A DNA stretch of 64,000 nucleotides from Diaphorobacter nitroreducens. Its GTDB lineage: Bacteria; Pseudomonadota; Gammaproteobacteria; Burkholderiales; Burkholderiaceae_C. The notes under the pieces are model-generated. The model saw only the letters and a program-made list of their open reading frames with translations. It had not been told where the DNA came from and ran no database searches. Numbering within the stretch: position 1 is the first letter of the stretch; the number at the start of each line of letters is the position of its first letter. The stretch spans positions 186,001 to 250,000 of the forward strand of contig RJVL01000001.1 of NCBI GenBank assembly GCA_003755025.1, given 5' to 3'. This document shows, in pieces, positions 41,926 through 50,335 of the stretch. The translations under genes were made by a program, and so were the position numbers.

Positions 41926-43611
41926 TCACTTGCCGTCGCGCAGCTCCCGTCGGAGGATCTTGCCCACGTTGGTCTTGGGCAGTTCGTCGCGGAATTCGAT
42001 GTATTTTGGCCGCTTGTAGCCGGTCAGGTGTTCATGGCAGTAGCGCACCACGTCGTCCTCGGTCAGCGAGGGGTCGCTGCGCACCACGAACACCTTGATG
42101 GCCTCGCCCTGCTTGTCGTCGGCCACGCCCACGGCGGCGCATTCCAGCACGCCCGGGCACAGGGCCACCACCTGCTCCAGTTCGTTGGGGAAGACGTTGA
42201 AGCCGCTCACCAGGATCATGTCCTTCTTGCGGTCGATGATGCGCGTATAGCCCTCCTCGTCCATCACGCCGATGTCGCCCGTGCGCATGAAGCCGTCGGG
42301 CGTGAAGGCCTTGGCATTTTCCTCGGGCTGGTTGTAGTAGCCGGGCATCACGTTGGGGCCCTTGATGCAGATTTCGCCCGCCGAGCCGATGGGCAGGCTC
42401 GCGCCTGCGTCGTCCTTGATGGCGATGTCGATGCCTGGCAGCGGCAGGCCGATGCTGCCGCTGAAGGCGGTGCTGTTCACCGGGTTGTTGGTGCCGATGG
42501 CGCAGGTCTCGCTCATGCCCCAGCCTTCGATCATGGTGGCGCCCGTCACGGCCTTCCACTGCTGGGCCGTGGCCTCGGTCGCGGCCATGCCGCCGGCCTG
42601 CGCCACGCACAGCTGCGAGAAATCCAGATGGCGGAACTGCGGGTTCTGCAGCAGTGCGTTGAACAGCGTGTTCACGGCGGGCAGCATGTGGAAGGGGCGC
42701 TTCTTCAGCACCTCCACGAACTTGGGGATGTCCCGCGGGTTCGGGATCAGCGTCAGGCGCGAGCCCTGGCGGATGGCCAGCAGGCACAGCGTGAGCGCGA
42801 AGATGTGGTACAGCGGCAGCGCGGCAATGCTGTTGGCGCGGCTCAGGTCGCCGATCTTGCCCAGCGCGGGGGTGAACCAGGCCTCGGCCTGCAGCGTCGC
42901 GGCGACGATGTTGCGCTGGGTGAGCACTGCGCCTTTGGACAGGCCCGTGGTGCCGCCCGTGTACTGCAGGAAGGCCGGAGTGTCGGGCGCGACGCGCGCC
43001 GGGGTCAGCGTGCGCCGCTCGCCCAGGGCCAGCGCGCGCTTGAAACTGATCACTTGGCGCCCGCCCGTCAGGGGCAGCTCGTACGCGGGCACCATCTTGG
43101 CCAAGTGGCGCACGGCAAAGGTGATCCAGCGTCCGTACCAGGCGCCCAGCAGGTCGCCCATGGAGGCGATCACCACGTGCTGCACGGCCGTGTGGTCGAT
43201 CACCTCGGCCAGCGTGTGCGCGAAGTTCTCCAGGATGACGATGGCCGAGGCGCCCGAGTCCTTGAGCTGGTGCTCCAGCTCGCGCGCGGTGTACAGCGGG
43301 TTCACGTTCACGCACGTGTAGCCCGCGCGCAGCACGGCGGCCATGGTCACAGCGAACTGCGGCACATTGGGCAGCATGATGGCCACGCGCGCACCGGGTG
43401 TGAGACCCTGGCCCTGCAGCCACGCGCCGAGCCGGGCCGACAGGCGGTCGAGTTCGCGGTAGCTCATCCACCGGTCCATGCACACCGAGAACGGGCTGTC
43501 GGCGTGGCGGTGGAAGGACTCCTCCAGCATCTGCGCCACCGAGGGGTAGGCATCGGCATCCACGTCGTGCGGCACGCCAGCGGGGTAGTTCTTGAGCCAG
43601 ATTCGTTCCAT
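41926..43611 (-). CDS. fadD: Long-chain fatty acid-CoA ligase FadD
   Basis: 561 aa, the FadD size. AMP-binding motifs: LQYTGGTTGLSKGAVLTQRN, EGWGMSETCA, the MRTGDIGVMDEEGYTRIIDR block, and catalytic Lys in LPKTNVGKILRRELRD. N-terminus MERIWLKNYPAGVP is typical of bacterial FadD. Activates fatty acids with ATP and CoA at the inner membrane for beta-oxidation or lipid synthesis. Confidence 0.95.
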   Translation of the reverse strand: MERIWLKNYPAGVPHDVDADAYPSVAQMLEESFHRHADSPFSVCMDRWMSYRELDRLSARLGAWLQGQGLTPGARVAIMLPNVPQFAVTMAAVLRAGYTCVNVNPLYTARELEHQLKDSGASAIVILENFAHTLAEVIDHTAVQHVVIASMGDLLGAWYGRWITFAVRHLAKMVPAYELPLTGGRQVISFKRALALGERRTLTPARVAPDTPAFLQYTGGTTGLSKGAVLTQRNIVAATLQAEAWFTPALGKIGDLSRANSIAALPLYHIFALTLCLLAIRQGSRLTLIPNPRDIPKFVEVLKKRPFHMLPAVNTLFNALLQNPQFRHLDFSQLCVAQAGGMAATEATAQQWKAVTGATMIEGWGMSETCAIGTNNPVNSTAFSGSIGLPLPGIDIAIKDDAGASLPIGSAGEICIKGPNVMPGYYNQPEENAKAFTPDGFMRTGDIGVMDEEGYTRIIDRKKDMILVSGFNVFPNELEQVVALCPGVLECAAVGVADDKQGEAIKVFVVRSDPSLTEDDVVRYCHEHLTGYKRPKYIEFRDELPKTNVGKILRRELRDGK

Positions 43612-43751
43612 GCAAGGGTCCTCGTTGCGGTATGGGGCAAGATCGCACCGATTGTGGAAGTGGCCTTGCACGCGCCATACCGGGCTTGTCCTAGTCCGGA
43701 TGCCGCAGAGGTCACCCAAGCGACACACCACAACCACCACAAGGGAGCTTC

Positions 43752-44663
43752 ATGACGAACGCGCGTTGGCAACGCTGGGCGGTGGCCGTGCATCTGCTGT
43801 TGATCGCGGGCTGGATGGCCTGGTTCTGGGGCCGTTCGCCGGCGCTGGCGCTGGCGGGCGTGGCCGCGGTCCCGCTGATATTCCGCCTGGGCATGGCGCC
43901 GCAATTTTTCTTGATGGCCTGGGTTTGCCGGGGGGATGCGACGCCGCGTCCGCGCGCCGGGCAGCTGCTGCGCGCCTGGTGGGCCGAGTCACGCTGGGCC
44001 AGCCTGGTCTTCGGTTGGTGGCAGCCGTTCCGCCACCAGGCCGTGTCGGACTGGCTGCCACCGCGCGCGTCGGACGTGCCCGGCCCGCGCGGCGTGGTGC
44101 TGGTGCACGGCTTCCTGTGCAACCGAGGGTTCTGGACGCCCTGGCTGGCGCTGCTGCGTGCGCGCGGCCATGCCTTCGTGGCCGTGACGCTGGAGCCCGC
44201 CTTCGGCTCCATCGACGATTACTGCCGCACCATCGACGATGCCGTGCGCCGCGTGGCCGAGGCCACTGGGCGGGCGCCGCTGATCGTGGGCCACAGCATG
44301 GGCGGTCTGGCCGCACGCGCCTGGCTGCGCGCCGTGCCGGGCAGCGAGCAGCGCGTGCACCGCATCGTCACGCTGGGATCGCCGCACCACGGCACCTGGC
44401 CCGCGCGCGGCGCACGCAGCACCAATGGCCGGCAGATGCGGTTGCACGGCCCCTGGGTGCACCAGTTGGGGCAAGACGAGCCGCCGGCACGCGCCGCAGT
44501 CTTCGTGTGCTGGTACTCCAACTGCGACAACGTGGTCTATCCGCCCGCGGCCGCAATGCTGCAGGGCGCGGACAACCGCTTCATCGAGGGGGTGGCGCAC
44601 GTCGAGATGGCGTTCCACCCGCGCGTGCTGCAGGACTGCCTGGCGCTGCTCGAGCAGCCCTGA
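43752..44663 (+). CDS. Alpha/beta hydrolase, triacylglycerol lipase-like
   Basis: 303 aa. Two N-terminal hydrophobic segments (about 10-55) suggest a membrane anchor. The lipase domain has the oxyanion motif VVLVHGFLCNRGFW, nucleophile Ser in IVGHSMGGLAARAW, and a His in VAHVEMAFHP. SPHHGTW is typical of bacterial triacylglycerol lipases. Substrate unproven. Divergent from fadD (140 bp), which fits lipid degradation. Confidence 0.83.
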   Translation: MTNARWQRWAVAVHLLLIAGWMAWFWGRSPALALAGVAAVPLIFRLGMAPQFFLMAWVCRGDATPRPRAGQLLRAWWAESRWASLVFGWWQPFRHQAVSDWLPPRASDVPGPRGVVLVHGFLCNRGFWTPWLALLRARGHAFVAVTLEPAFGSIDDYCRTIDDAVRRVAEATGRAPLIVGHSMGGLAARAWLRAVPGSEQRVHRIVTLGSPHHGTWPARGARSTNGRQMRLHGPWVHQLGQDEPPARAAVFVCWYSNCDNVVYPPAAAMLQGADNRFIEGVAHVEMAFHPRVLQDCLALLEQP

Positions 44664-44681
44664 GCGTGTCGACGACGCGCT

Positions 44682-45521
44682 TCAGGCCGGGTGCGGCTCG
44701 CGCGCATCGGCCGCGAACTCGGGCTCGCCGCGCAGCCGTTCGTAGATCGGCGCGAAATCCTGCGCCGTGAGTTCGAACAGCTGCTCGAAGCTGTCGATCA
44801 CGAAGTAGGTCTGCTGGTAGGTGTCGATCTTGTAGCGCGTGCGCATGGTGCGTTCCAGCTCCAGTGGCAGGCGCTGCGGCTCGGGGCTGTGCACGGCGTA
44901 GGGCAGTTCGCCGCGCGAGCTGAGAATGCCCGCGCCATAGGCGCGCAGCCCGCCTTGCTCGCGGATCAGGCCGAACTCGATCGTGTACCAGTACAGCCGC
45001 GAGAGCATCTCGCAGGCGCCCAGTCCCGCCGCTTTCAGGCCTCCTTCGCCATAGCGCTGCACATAGTCGGCAAACACCGGGTTGAACAGCAGCGGCACGT
45101 GGCCGAACAGGTCGTGGAACACGTCGGGCTCGACGATGTAGTCGAACTCCTGGGGCGTGCGGATCCAGTCGGTGACCGGGAATTTGCGGTTCGCCAGCAG
45201 CGAGAAGAACGGCACCTCGGGGATCAGCCCCGGCACGGCCACCAGCTCCCAGCGCGTGGCGCGGTACAGGCGCTCGTTCACGTCATCGAAGCGCGGGATG
45301 CGCTCCTTGGCGCCCAGCAGCGGCAGGGCCTGGATGAAGGCCTCGCTCGCCAGGCCCTGCAGCTGGGCCGACTGGCGCTGGTACAGGCGGTGGTAGGTGT
45401 CGTGGTCGGCGGCGGTGTAGGCCGCGAAGTTCTGCGCGCAGGTGTAATCCTCCTGCGCACGCGAATAGTCGCCGCGCGGCGGGCGGCTGGATTGTCCGTA
45501 GACGACGGGGGCTTGTCCCAT
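44682..45521 (-). CDS. phhA: Phenylalanine 4-monooxygenase PhhA
   Basis: 279 aa, monomeric bacterial size. Iron ligands His136 and His141 in EPDVFHDLFGHVPLL and Glu182 in WYTIEFGLI. Hydroxylates phenylalanine to tyrosine using tetrahydrobiopterin or another pterin and O2. Part of a minus-strand set with hpd, 85 bp after the binding-protein gene, so the set would convert phenylalanine to homogentisate once a transaminase acts. Confidence 0.95.
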   Translation of the reverse strand: MGQAPVVYGQSSRPPRGDYSRAQEDYTCAQNFAAYTAADHDTYHRLYQRQSAQLQGLASEAFIQALPLLGAKERIPRFDDVNERLYRATRWELVAVPGLIPEVPFFSLLANRKFPVTDWIRTPQEFDYIVEPDVFHDLFGHVPLLFNPVFADYVQRYGEGGLKAAGLGACEMLSRLYWYTIEFGLIREQGGLRAYGAGILSSRGELPYAVHSPEPQRLPLELERTMRTRYKIDTYQQTYFVIDSFEQLFELTAQDFAPIYERLRGEPEFAADAREPHPA

Positions 45522-45606
45522 GGTGCTTGTCTCCTTGTTGGAACCACGCCGTCGTCGTGCACCGCCGGCCTGGTGTGGGCCGGCGGGCGGGAGTGCAGGA
45601 CGGCGT

Positions 45607-46575
45607 TCAGTCGATGTGGATCTTGGCGGCCTTGATGAGGAATTCGTACTTGCCCAGTTCCGAGCGCACGAAGCTGCCGAAGCCGCCCAGCGTGAGTTCT
45701 TCGGGCGTCAGGCCCATCTTCTGGAACTGCGCCTTGCCGGCCGGCGAGTGCATGGCTTTCGAGAACGCCGTGGCGTATTTCTGTGCATCGGCGGCGGGCA
45801 GCGTGGCGGGGGCAAACAGCCCGAACCAGGTGGACACGTTGAAGCCGGGCACCTCGCTGTTGATGCTGGGCACGTGGGGCAGGGCGTCGTCGCTGCCCAG
45901 CGATGTCACGCCCAGCGCCTTGAGCTTGCCGCCCTGGATCAGCGGCAGTGACGACGCTAGGTTGTCGAACACGATGTCCACGCCGCCGTCCTGTAGCGCT
46001 TTGAGCGCCGGACCCGCGCCCTGGAAGGGCGCATGGGGCATGCGCGTGTTGGTGAGCGACTTGAACATCTCCCCGGCGATGTGGCCGATGCTGCCGTTGC
46101 CGCCCGAGCCGTACTTGAGCTGGTCCGGGTGGGCCTTCATGTACTTCACGAGGTCGGTGGTGGTGCTGATATCCAACGCCTTGGCCCGTTCGGCGCTCAT
46201 CACCAGCACGTTCGGTGTGCGGGCGACGAGCACGATGGGCGTGAAATCCTTGACCGGGTTGTAGGGGAAATTCTTGTACAGCCAGGGGTTCACGGCATGG
46301 GTGGCGACCGCGCCCATCACCAGCAGGTTGCCGCCCTTGGGCGCCTTGGCCACCGTGTCTGCGCCCAGGTTGCCGCCGGCGCCCGGCTTGTTCTGCACCT
46401 GGATGGGCCCGAGTTGGGCCTGTGCCCCTTCGGCCAGGATGCGCGCGCTCTTATCGAGCGGGCCTCCGGCCGCGTAGGGCACCACGATGGTCATGGGGGC
46501 GGATGCGTTCTGTGCCTGTACGGCGCAAGCCATGCACAGCGCAAGGGAACCCACCAATTGACGGCGACGCAACAT
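45607..46575 (-). CDS. Bug/TctC-family substrate-binding protein in the Phe/Tyr cluster
   Basis: 322 aa. Signal peptide (MLRRRQLVGSLALCMACAVQ, cleaved after AQ). Bug signatures: PMTIVVPYAAGGPLDKSARI, VQNKPGAGGNLGADTVA, and KYGSGGNGSIGHIAGEMF. No TctA/TctB genes nearby. It sits between hpd and phhA in the same orientation, which suggests an aromatic acid or related carboxylate ligand, but this is inference only. Confidence 0.88.
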   Translation of the reverse strand: MLRRRQLVGSLALCMACAVQAQNASAPMTIVVPYAAGGPLDKSARILAEGAQAQLGPIQVQNKPGAGGNLGADTVAKAPKGGNLLVMGAVATHAVNPWLYKNFPYNPVKDFTPIVLVARTPNVLVMSAERAKALDISTTTDLVKYMKAHPDQLKYGSGGNGSIGHIAGEMFKSLTNTRMPHAPFQGAGPALKALQDGGVDIVFDNLASSLPLIQGGKLKALGVTSLGSDDALPHVPSINSEVPGFNVSTWFGLFAPATLPAADAQKYATAFSKAMHSPAGKAQFQKMGLTPEELTLGGFGSFVRSELGKYEFLIKAAKIHID

Positions 46576-46664
46576 TGAATTTCTCCCGAGTCTCTTTGAA
46601 AGGGCGCTCAGTATAGAAAGCCGTTGTTGCAGTGCGTCATTCCATGGCGGGCCGCGCCCAGGGC

Positions 46665-47783
46665 TCACGCCTGGGTCTGCAGGACGCCGCGCCGGATCTG
46701 GTCACGCTCCAGCGATTCGAACAGCGCCTTGAAGTTGCCTTCGCCGAAACCCTCGCGGTAGTTGCCCTGGCGTTCGATGAACTCAAAGAACACCGGCCCC
46801 AGCATGGGCGTGGAGAAGATCTGCAGCAGCAGACGGGGCGTGCCGTCAGCCGTGGTGCCGTCCAGCAGGATGCCGCGCGCCTGTAGTTCCGCCACGTTCT
46901 GGCCGTGACCCGGCAGGCGGGTGTCCAGCATGTCGTAATAGATGTCGTTGGGCGCCGGGGCCAGGGGCACGCCCGCCAGCCCCAGCTTGTCCACCACCTC
47001 GACGAGCGAGTCGCAGATCAGCGCGATGTGCTGGATGCCCTCGCCGTTGAACTGCATCAGGAATTCCTCGATCTGCCCGCCGCCCTGCTTGGCCTCTTCG
47101 TTCAGCGGGATGCGGATCTTGCCGTCCGGCGCGGTCATGGCCTTCGACGTCAGGCCCGTGTACTCGCCCTGGATGTCGAAGTAGCGGATCTCGCGGAAGT
47201 TGAAGAGCTTTTCGTAGAAATTGGCCCAGAATCCCATGCGGCCGCGGTACACGTTGTGCGTGAGGTGGTCGATCTCGTTCAGGCCGTGCCCCACAGGGCG
47301 CCGGTCCACGCCGGGCAGGAAGTCGAAGTCGATGTCGTAGATGGACTTGCCGTCCTCAAAACGGTCGATCAGGTACAGCGGCGCGCCGCCGATGCCCTTG
47401 ATGGCCGGCAGGCGCAGTTCCATGGGGCCGGTGGGGATCTCGATCGGCTGGGCGCCCAGCTCCAACGCGCGCCGGTAGGCCTGGTGCGAATCCTTCACGC
47501 GAAAGGCCAGTCCGCAGGCTGAGGGGCCGTGTTCGGCGCCAAAGTACGCGGCCTGGCTGGCCGGCTCGCGGTTCAGGATGAAGTTGATCTGGTTCTGCCG
47601 GTACAGCAGCACGTCCTTGGACCGGTGGCGCGCCACGAGCGTAAAGCCCAGCTTCTCGAACACCGCTTCCAGCAGCCCCGGGGTGGGCGAGGTGAACTCT
47701 ACAAACTCGAAGCCCATCAGGCCCATGGGGTTCTCCCAGGCGTCGGCGTCGTGGGTGGCGCGAAAGGGCAGGGCGGCAGTCAT
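46665..47783 (-). CDS. hpd: 4-hydroxyphenylpyruvate dioxygenase
   Basis: 372 aa. Vicinal-oxygen-chelate repeats: N-terminal non-catalytic half and C-terminal half with iron ligands His ([11 protein letters not shown]), His ([13 protein letters not shown]) and Glu (FFEFIERQG). Converts 4-hydroxyphenylpyruvate to homogentisate. AAGGAGAC stands upstream of the ATG at 47783. First gene of hpd-bug-phhA; a Lrp-type gene is divergent. Confidence 0.95.
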   Translation of the reverse strand: MTAALPFRATHDADAWENPMGLMGFEFVEFTSPTPGLLEAVFEKLGFTLVARHRSKDVLLYRQNQINFILNREPASQAAYFGAEHGPSACGLAFRVKDSHQAYRRALELGAQPIEIPTGPMELRLPAIKGIGGAPLYLIDRFEDGKSIYDIDFDFLPGVDRRPVGHGLNEIDHLTHNVYRGRMGFWANFYEKLFNFREIRYFDIQGEYTGLTSKAMTAPDGKIRIPLNEEAKQGGGQIEEFLMQFNGEGIQHIALICDSLVEVVDKLGLAGVPLAPAPNDIYYDMLDTRLPGHGQNVAELQARGILLDGTTADGTPRLLLQIFSTPMLGPVFFEFIERQGNYREGFGEGNFKALFESLERDQIRRGVLQTQA

Positions 47784-47879
47784 CGTCAGTCTCCTTAGGG
47801 TGTGTCGCTTCACTGTAGGAGGGGCGGGGCTCATGTTTCTGGCGAATGCGCACGGGTTTGAGTGTGGATATGCAGGAAT

Positions 47880-47889
47880 GTTGCGCAAC
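47880..47889. promoter_or_regulatory. Palindromic operator candidate between hpd and the Lrp-type gene
   Basis: Perfect 10-bp palindrome GTTGCGCAAC within a looser dyad (GGATATGCA and TGTGCATCC on the two sides) in the 185-bp divergent region. A plausible site for the adjacent Lrp/AsnC-type regulator. Confidence 0.4.
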
Positions 47890-47968
47890 GTCAATGCGAT
47901 GTGCATCCATTTCGCGTTAGGGAACACGCGGGTGCGTCTCGTGCGGCGCTTGCCTAGAATCCGCCGCC

Positions 47969-48454
47969 ATGAGCGAACGCACCCCCGCCCTCGACAAGCT
48001 GGACCGTGCCATCCTGCGCCGCCTGCAGGACAACGGCCGCGAGACCTATGACGTGATCGGCGAACGGGTGGGCCTGTCGCCCAGCGCCGTGTTGCGCCGC
48101 GCCAAGCGGCTGGAGGAAGAGGGCGTGATTGACCGCTACGTGGCACTGGTACGCCCCGAGCGCGTGGGCCTGGGACTGACCGCCTACCTGAACGTGCGCC
48201 TGGAAAAGCACACCGAGAGCCACAAGCGCAACCCGATGGACCTGTTCCGCGCCAGCGTGCAGACCTGGCCCGAGGTGGTGGAGTGCGCGTCGCTCACCGG
48301 CGAGATGGACTATCTGCTGCGCGTAGTGGTGGCCGACATGGCGCACTACAGCCGCTTCATCATGGACACGCTGCTCAAGCACCCCAGCGTGCAGGACTGC
48401 AAGACCAGCTTCGTGCTGGACCGGGTGAAGGCCACTACCGCCCTGCCGGTGTAG
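47969..48454 (+). CDS. Lrp/AsnC-family transcriptional regulator
   Basis: 161 aa. N-terminal helix-turn-helix [20 protein letters not shown] and [20 protein letters not shown], followed by the RAM ligand-binding domain ([20 protein letters not shown]). Lrp-like proteins assemble into octamers and answer to amino acids. Being divergent from hpd, it is the obvious candidate regulator, with phenylalanine or tyrosine as effector (inference). Confidence 0.92.
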   Translation: MSERTPALDKLDRAILRRLQDNGRETYDVIGERVGLSPSAVLRRAKRLEEEGVIDRYVALVRPERVGLGLTAYLNVRLEKHTESHKRNPMDLFRASVQTWPEVVECASLTGEMDYLLRVVVADMAHYSRFIMDTLLKHPSVQDCKTSFVLDRVKATTALPV

Positions 48455-48498
48455 ATAAAAAAGGCACGGCAGTCGCGTGGCGGACAGAGGCAGTCCTG

Positions 48499-48545
48499 TA
48501 TTGATAGCTGCTTGCGCATATTGGGTAAGGGCTAGAGGCCATTTT
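48499..48545 (+). repeat. Dispersed palindromic repeat, copy 9
   Basis: TATTGATAGCTGCTTGCGCA, diverged loop, GGGCTAGAGGCCATTTT. It lies 45 bp after the Lrp-type stop. The central stem is decayed but both ends are kept. Confidence 0.75.
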
Positions 48546-48599
48546 CCCCTTGGATCTTATTTCCCCTACTTTTTTGTTGCATTGCAGCATATGCGCCCC

Positions 48600-48625
48600 A
48601 GATTCCTAGGGAAAACCCTAGAATC
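48600..48625. promoter_or_regulatory. Palindrome upstream of the GNAT gene
   Basis: GATTC, CTAGGG, AAAA, CCCTAG, AATC: a near-perfect inverted repeat with one bulged C. It lies 106 bp before the preferred GNAT start and 10 bp before the alternative start. May be an operator. Confidence 0.4.
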
Positions 48626-48730
48626 GGCCGCATCATGCTTTCAACCAAAGACTGGCTTCGCGCTTCCTGGAACGCAGGGCGGCAAATGCTGCGCCCCACC
48701 GCCGGGGGACGCTTCCACCGAGGTTTTGCC

Positions 48731-49363
48731 ATGAACACTGTGATGGTGCCCATCCGTTCGCTCGGCCCGCAGCACCGCGAGCGCATTGCCGCCCACCTGC
48801 TGCGCCTGGAGCCGCGCGACCGCTACCTGCGCTTTGGCTACGCCGCCAACGACGACCAGGTGCGCCGCTACGCCGAGTTGCTGGACTTCTCGCGCGACGA
48901 GGTGTTCGGCATCTTCAACCGCCGCCTGGAGTTGATCGCCATGGCCCATGTGGCGTTTGCGCCATCGGGCGAGTACGAAAGCTGCGCCGAGTTCGGCGTC
49001 TCGGTCTCGGCCACGGCGCGCGGGCGCGGCTACGGCGCGCGGCTGTTCGAGCGCGCGGTGATGCTGGCGCGCAACCGCGGCGTGAGCATGATGTTCATCC
49101 ACGCGCTCACCGAGAACACGGCCATGCTCAAGATCGCGCGCAATGCCGGCGCCACGGTGCGCCGCGACGGATCCGAATCCGAGGCCTACTTGCAGCTGCC
49201 GCCCGCGCGCTTCGACACGCGCGTGTCCGAGATCATGGCCGAGCATTTCGGCGAAGTGGACTACCAGCTCAAGAAGCAGGCGCGGCAGTTCTGGCGTTTC
49301 CTGGCCGACCTGCAGGAAATCCGCCAGGGCGTGCGCGACGGCCGCCACCAGGCCGCCGAGTAG
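48731..49363 (+). CDS. GNAT-family N-acetyltransferase
   Basis: 210 aa from the ATG at 48731 (MNTVMVPIRSLG). An in-frame ATG at 48635 would add 32 residues that lie outside the fold. The GNAT acetyl-CoA loop is VSVSATARGRGYGARLFERA, with AMAHVAFAPSGEYESCAEFG before it and IARNAGATVRRDGSE after. The last ~45 residues form a charged helical tail. Acceptor unknown; such proteins acetylate small amines, ribosomal or other proteins. Confidence 0.85.
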   Translation: MNTVMVPIRSLGPQHRERIAAHLLRLEPRDRYLRFGYAANDDQVRRYAELLDFSRDEVFGIFNRRLELIAMAHVAFAPSGEYESCAEFGVSVSATARGRGYGARLFERAVMLARNRGVSMMFIHALTENTAMLKIARNAGATVRRDGSESEAYLQLPPARFDTRVSEIMAEHFGEVDYQLKKQARQFWRFLADLQEIRQGVRDGRHQAAE

Positions 49364-49456
49364 GCAGGCGCGCCCCAGGCGTGCCACGCGGGTGCGCGGG
49401 GCGATCCGCTATCCTTGGGGGCTGATCCACTCCCTGCACAACCTGCACCCGTCCCC

Positions 49457-50335
49457 GTGTCCGACCCCCACCCTGCGCGCGCCTCCGACAAGGAGGACAA
49501 GCGCACGTTCCTGCAGCGCCTCGTCGAGTTCATCAACCCCGGGCCGGACTCGACGGCCGAGCTCATCGCCACGCTGGCCGAGGCCGAGGACAACGACGTC
49601 ATCAACGCCGATGCGCGGGTGATGCTGGAGCGCGTGCTGCGCATGGCCGAGATGACTGCGGGCGACGTGCTGGTGCCCGCGCCACGCATGGACATGCTGG
49701 ACATCGACGCGCCGGTGGATGAGCTCATGCACCAGGTGCTGCACACCGCGCACTCGCGCTTTCCGGTGTACCAGGGCGAGCGCGACAACATCATCGGCAT
49801 CCTGCTGGCCAAGGATCTGCTCAAGCTCTGGCGCTCGCCGGGGCTGAACGTGCGCACGCTGGTGCGCCCGGCGCTGTTCGTGCCCGAGAGCAAGGGCCTG
49901 CATGACCTGGGGCGTGAGTTTCGCAACACGCGCAACCATATGGCCATCGCCATCGACGAGTTCGGCCGCATCGCCGGTCTGGTGACGTTCGAGGACGTGA
50001 TCGAGCAGATCGTGGGCGAGATCGAGGACGAGTTTGATATCCCCGAGGACGAGGGCGACATCTTCGGCCTGGCCGACCGCACCTTCCGCGTGAGCGGCGA
50101 CACGCCCGTGGAGCGCGTGGCCGAGGCCTTCGGCGTGGCGCTGCAGGGCAGCGACCCCGATGAGAGCTTTGACACCATCGGCGGCCTGATCGCGCACGAG
50201 CTGGGCCGCATGCCGCGCAAGGGAGAGTCCGTGGTGCTCGGCGGCCTGCAGTTTGTGGTGATGCACACCAAGGGCGGGTCGGTGCGCTGGTTCAAGGTCG
50301 CACCGGCGGCGGCCACGCCCGAGTCCGAACGCTGA
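49457..50335 (+). CDS. corC: CorC/YbeX-like CBS-domain protein
   Basis: 292 aa with a GTG start at 49457 (VSDPHPARASDKEDKR). A CBS pair follows (VLVPAPRMDMLDID and FRNTRNHMAIAIDEFG), then the CorC_HlyC C-terminal domain (FRVSGDTPVERVAEAF and FDTIGGLIAHELGRMP). It is soluble; linked to Mg/Co efflux or ribosome-related functions in other bacteria. It overlaps lnt by one base (TGATGG), the classical ybeX-lnt order. Confidence 0.93.
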   Translation: MSDPHPARASDKEDKRTFLQRLVEFINPGPDSTAELIATLAEAEDNDVINADARVMLERVLRMAEMTAGDVLVPAPRMDMLDIDAPVDELMHQVLHTAHSRFPVYQGERDNIIGILLAKDLLKLWRSPGLNVRTLVRPALFVPESKGLHDLGREFRNTRNHMAIAIDEFGRIAGLVTFEDVIEQIVGEIEDEFDIPEDEGDIFGLADRTFRVSGDTPVERVAEAFGVALQGSDPDESFDTIGGLIAHELGRMPRKGESVVLGGLQFVVMHTKGGSVRWFKVAPAAATPESER

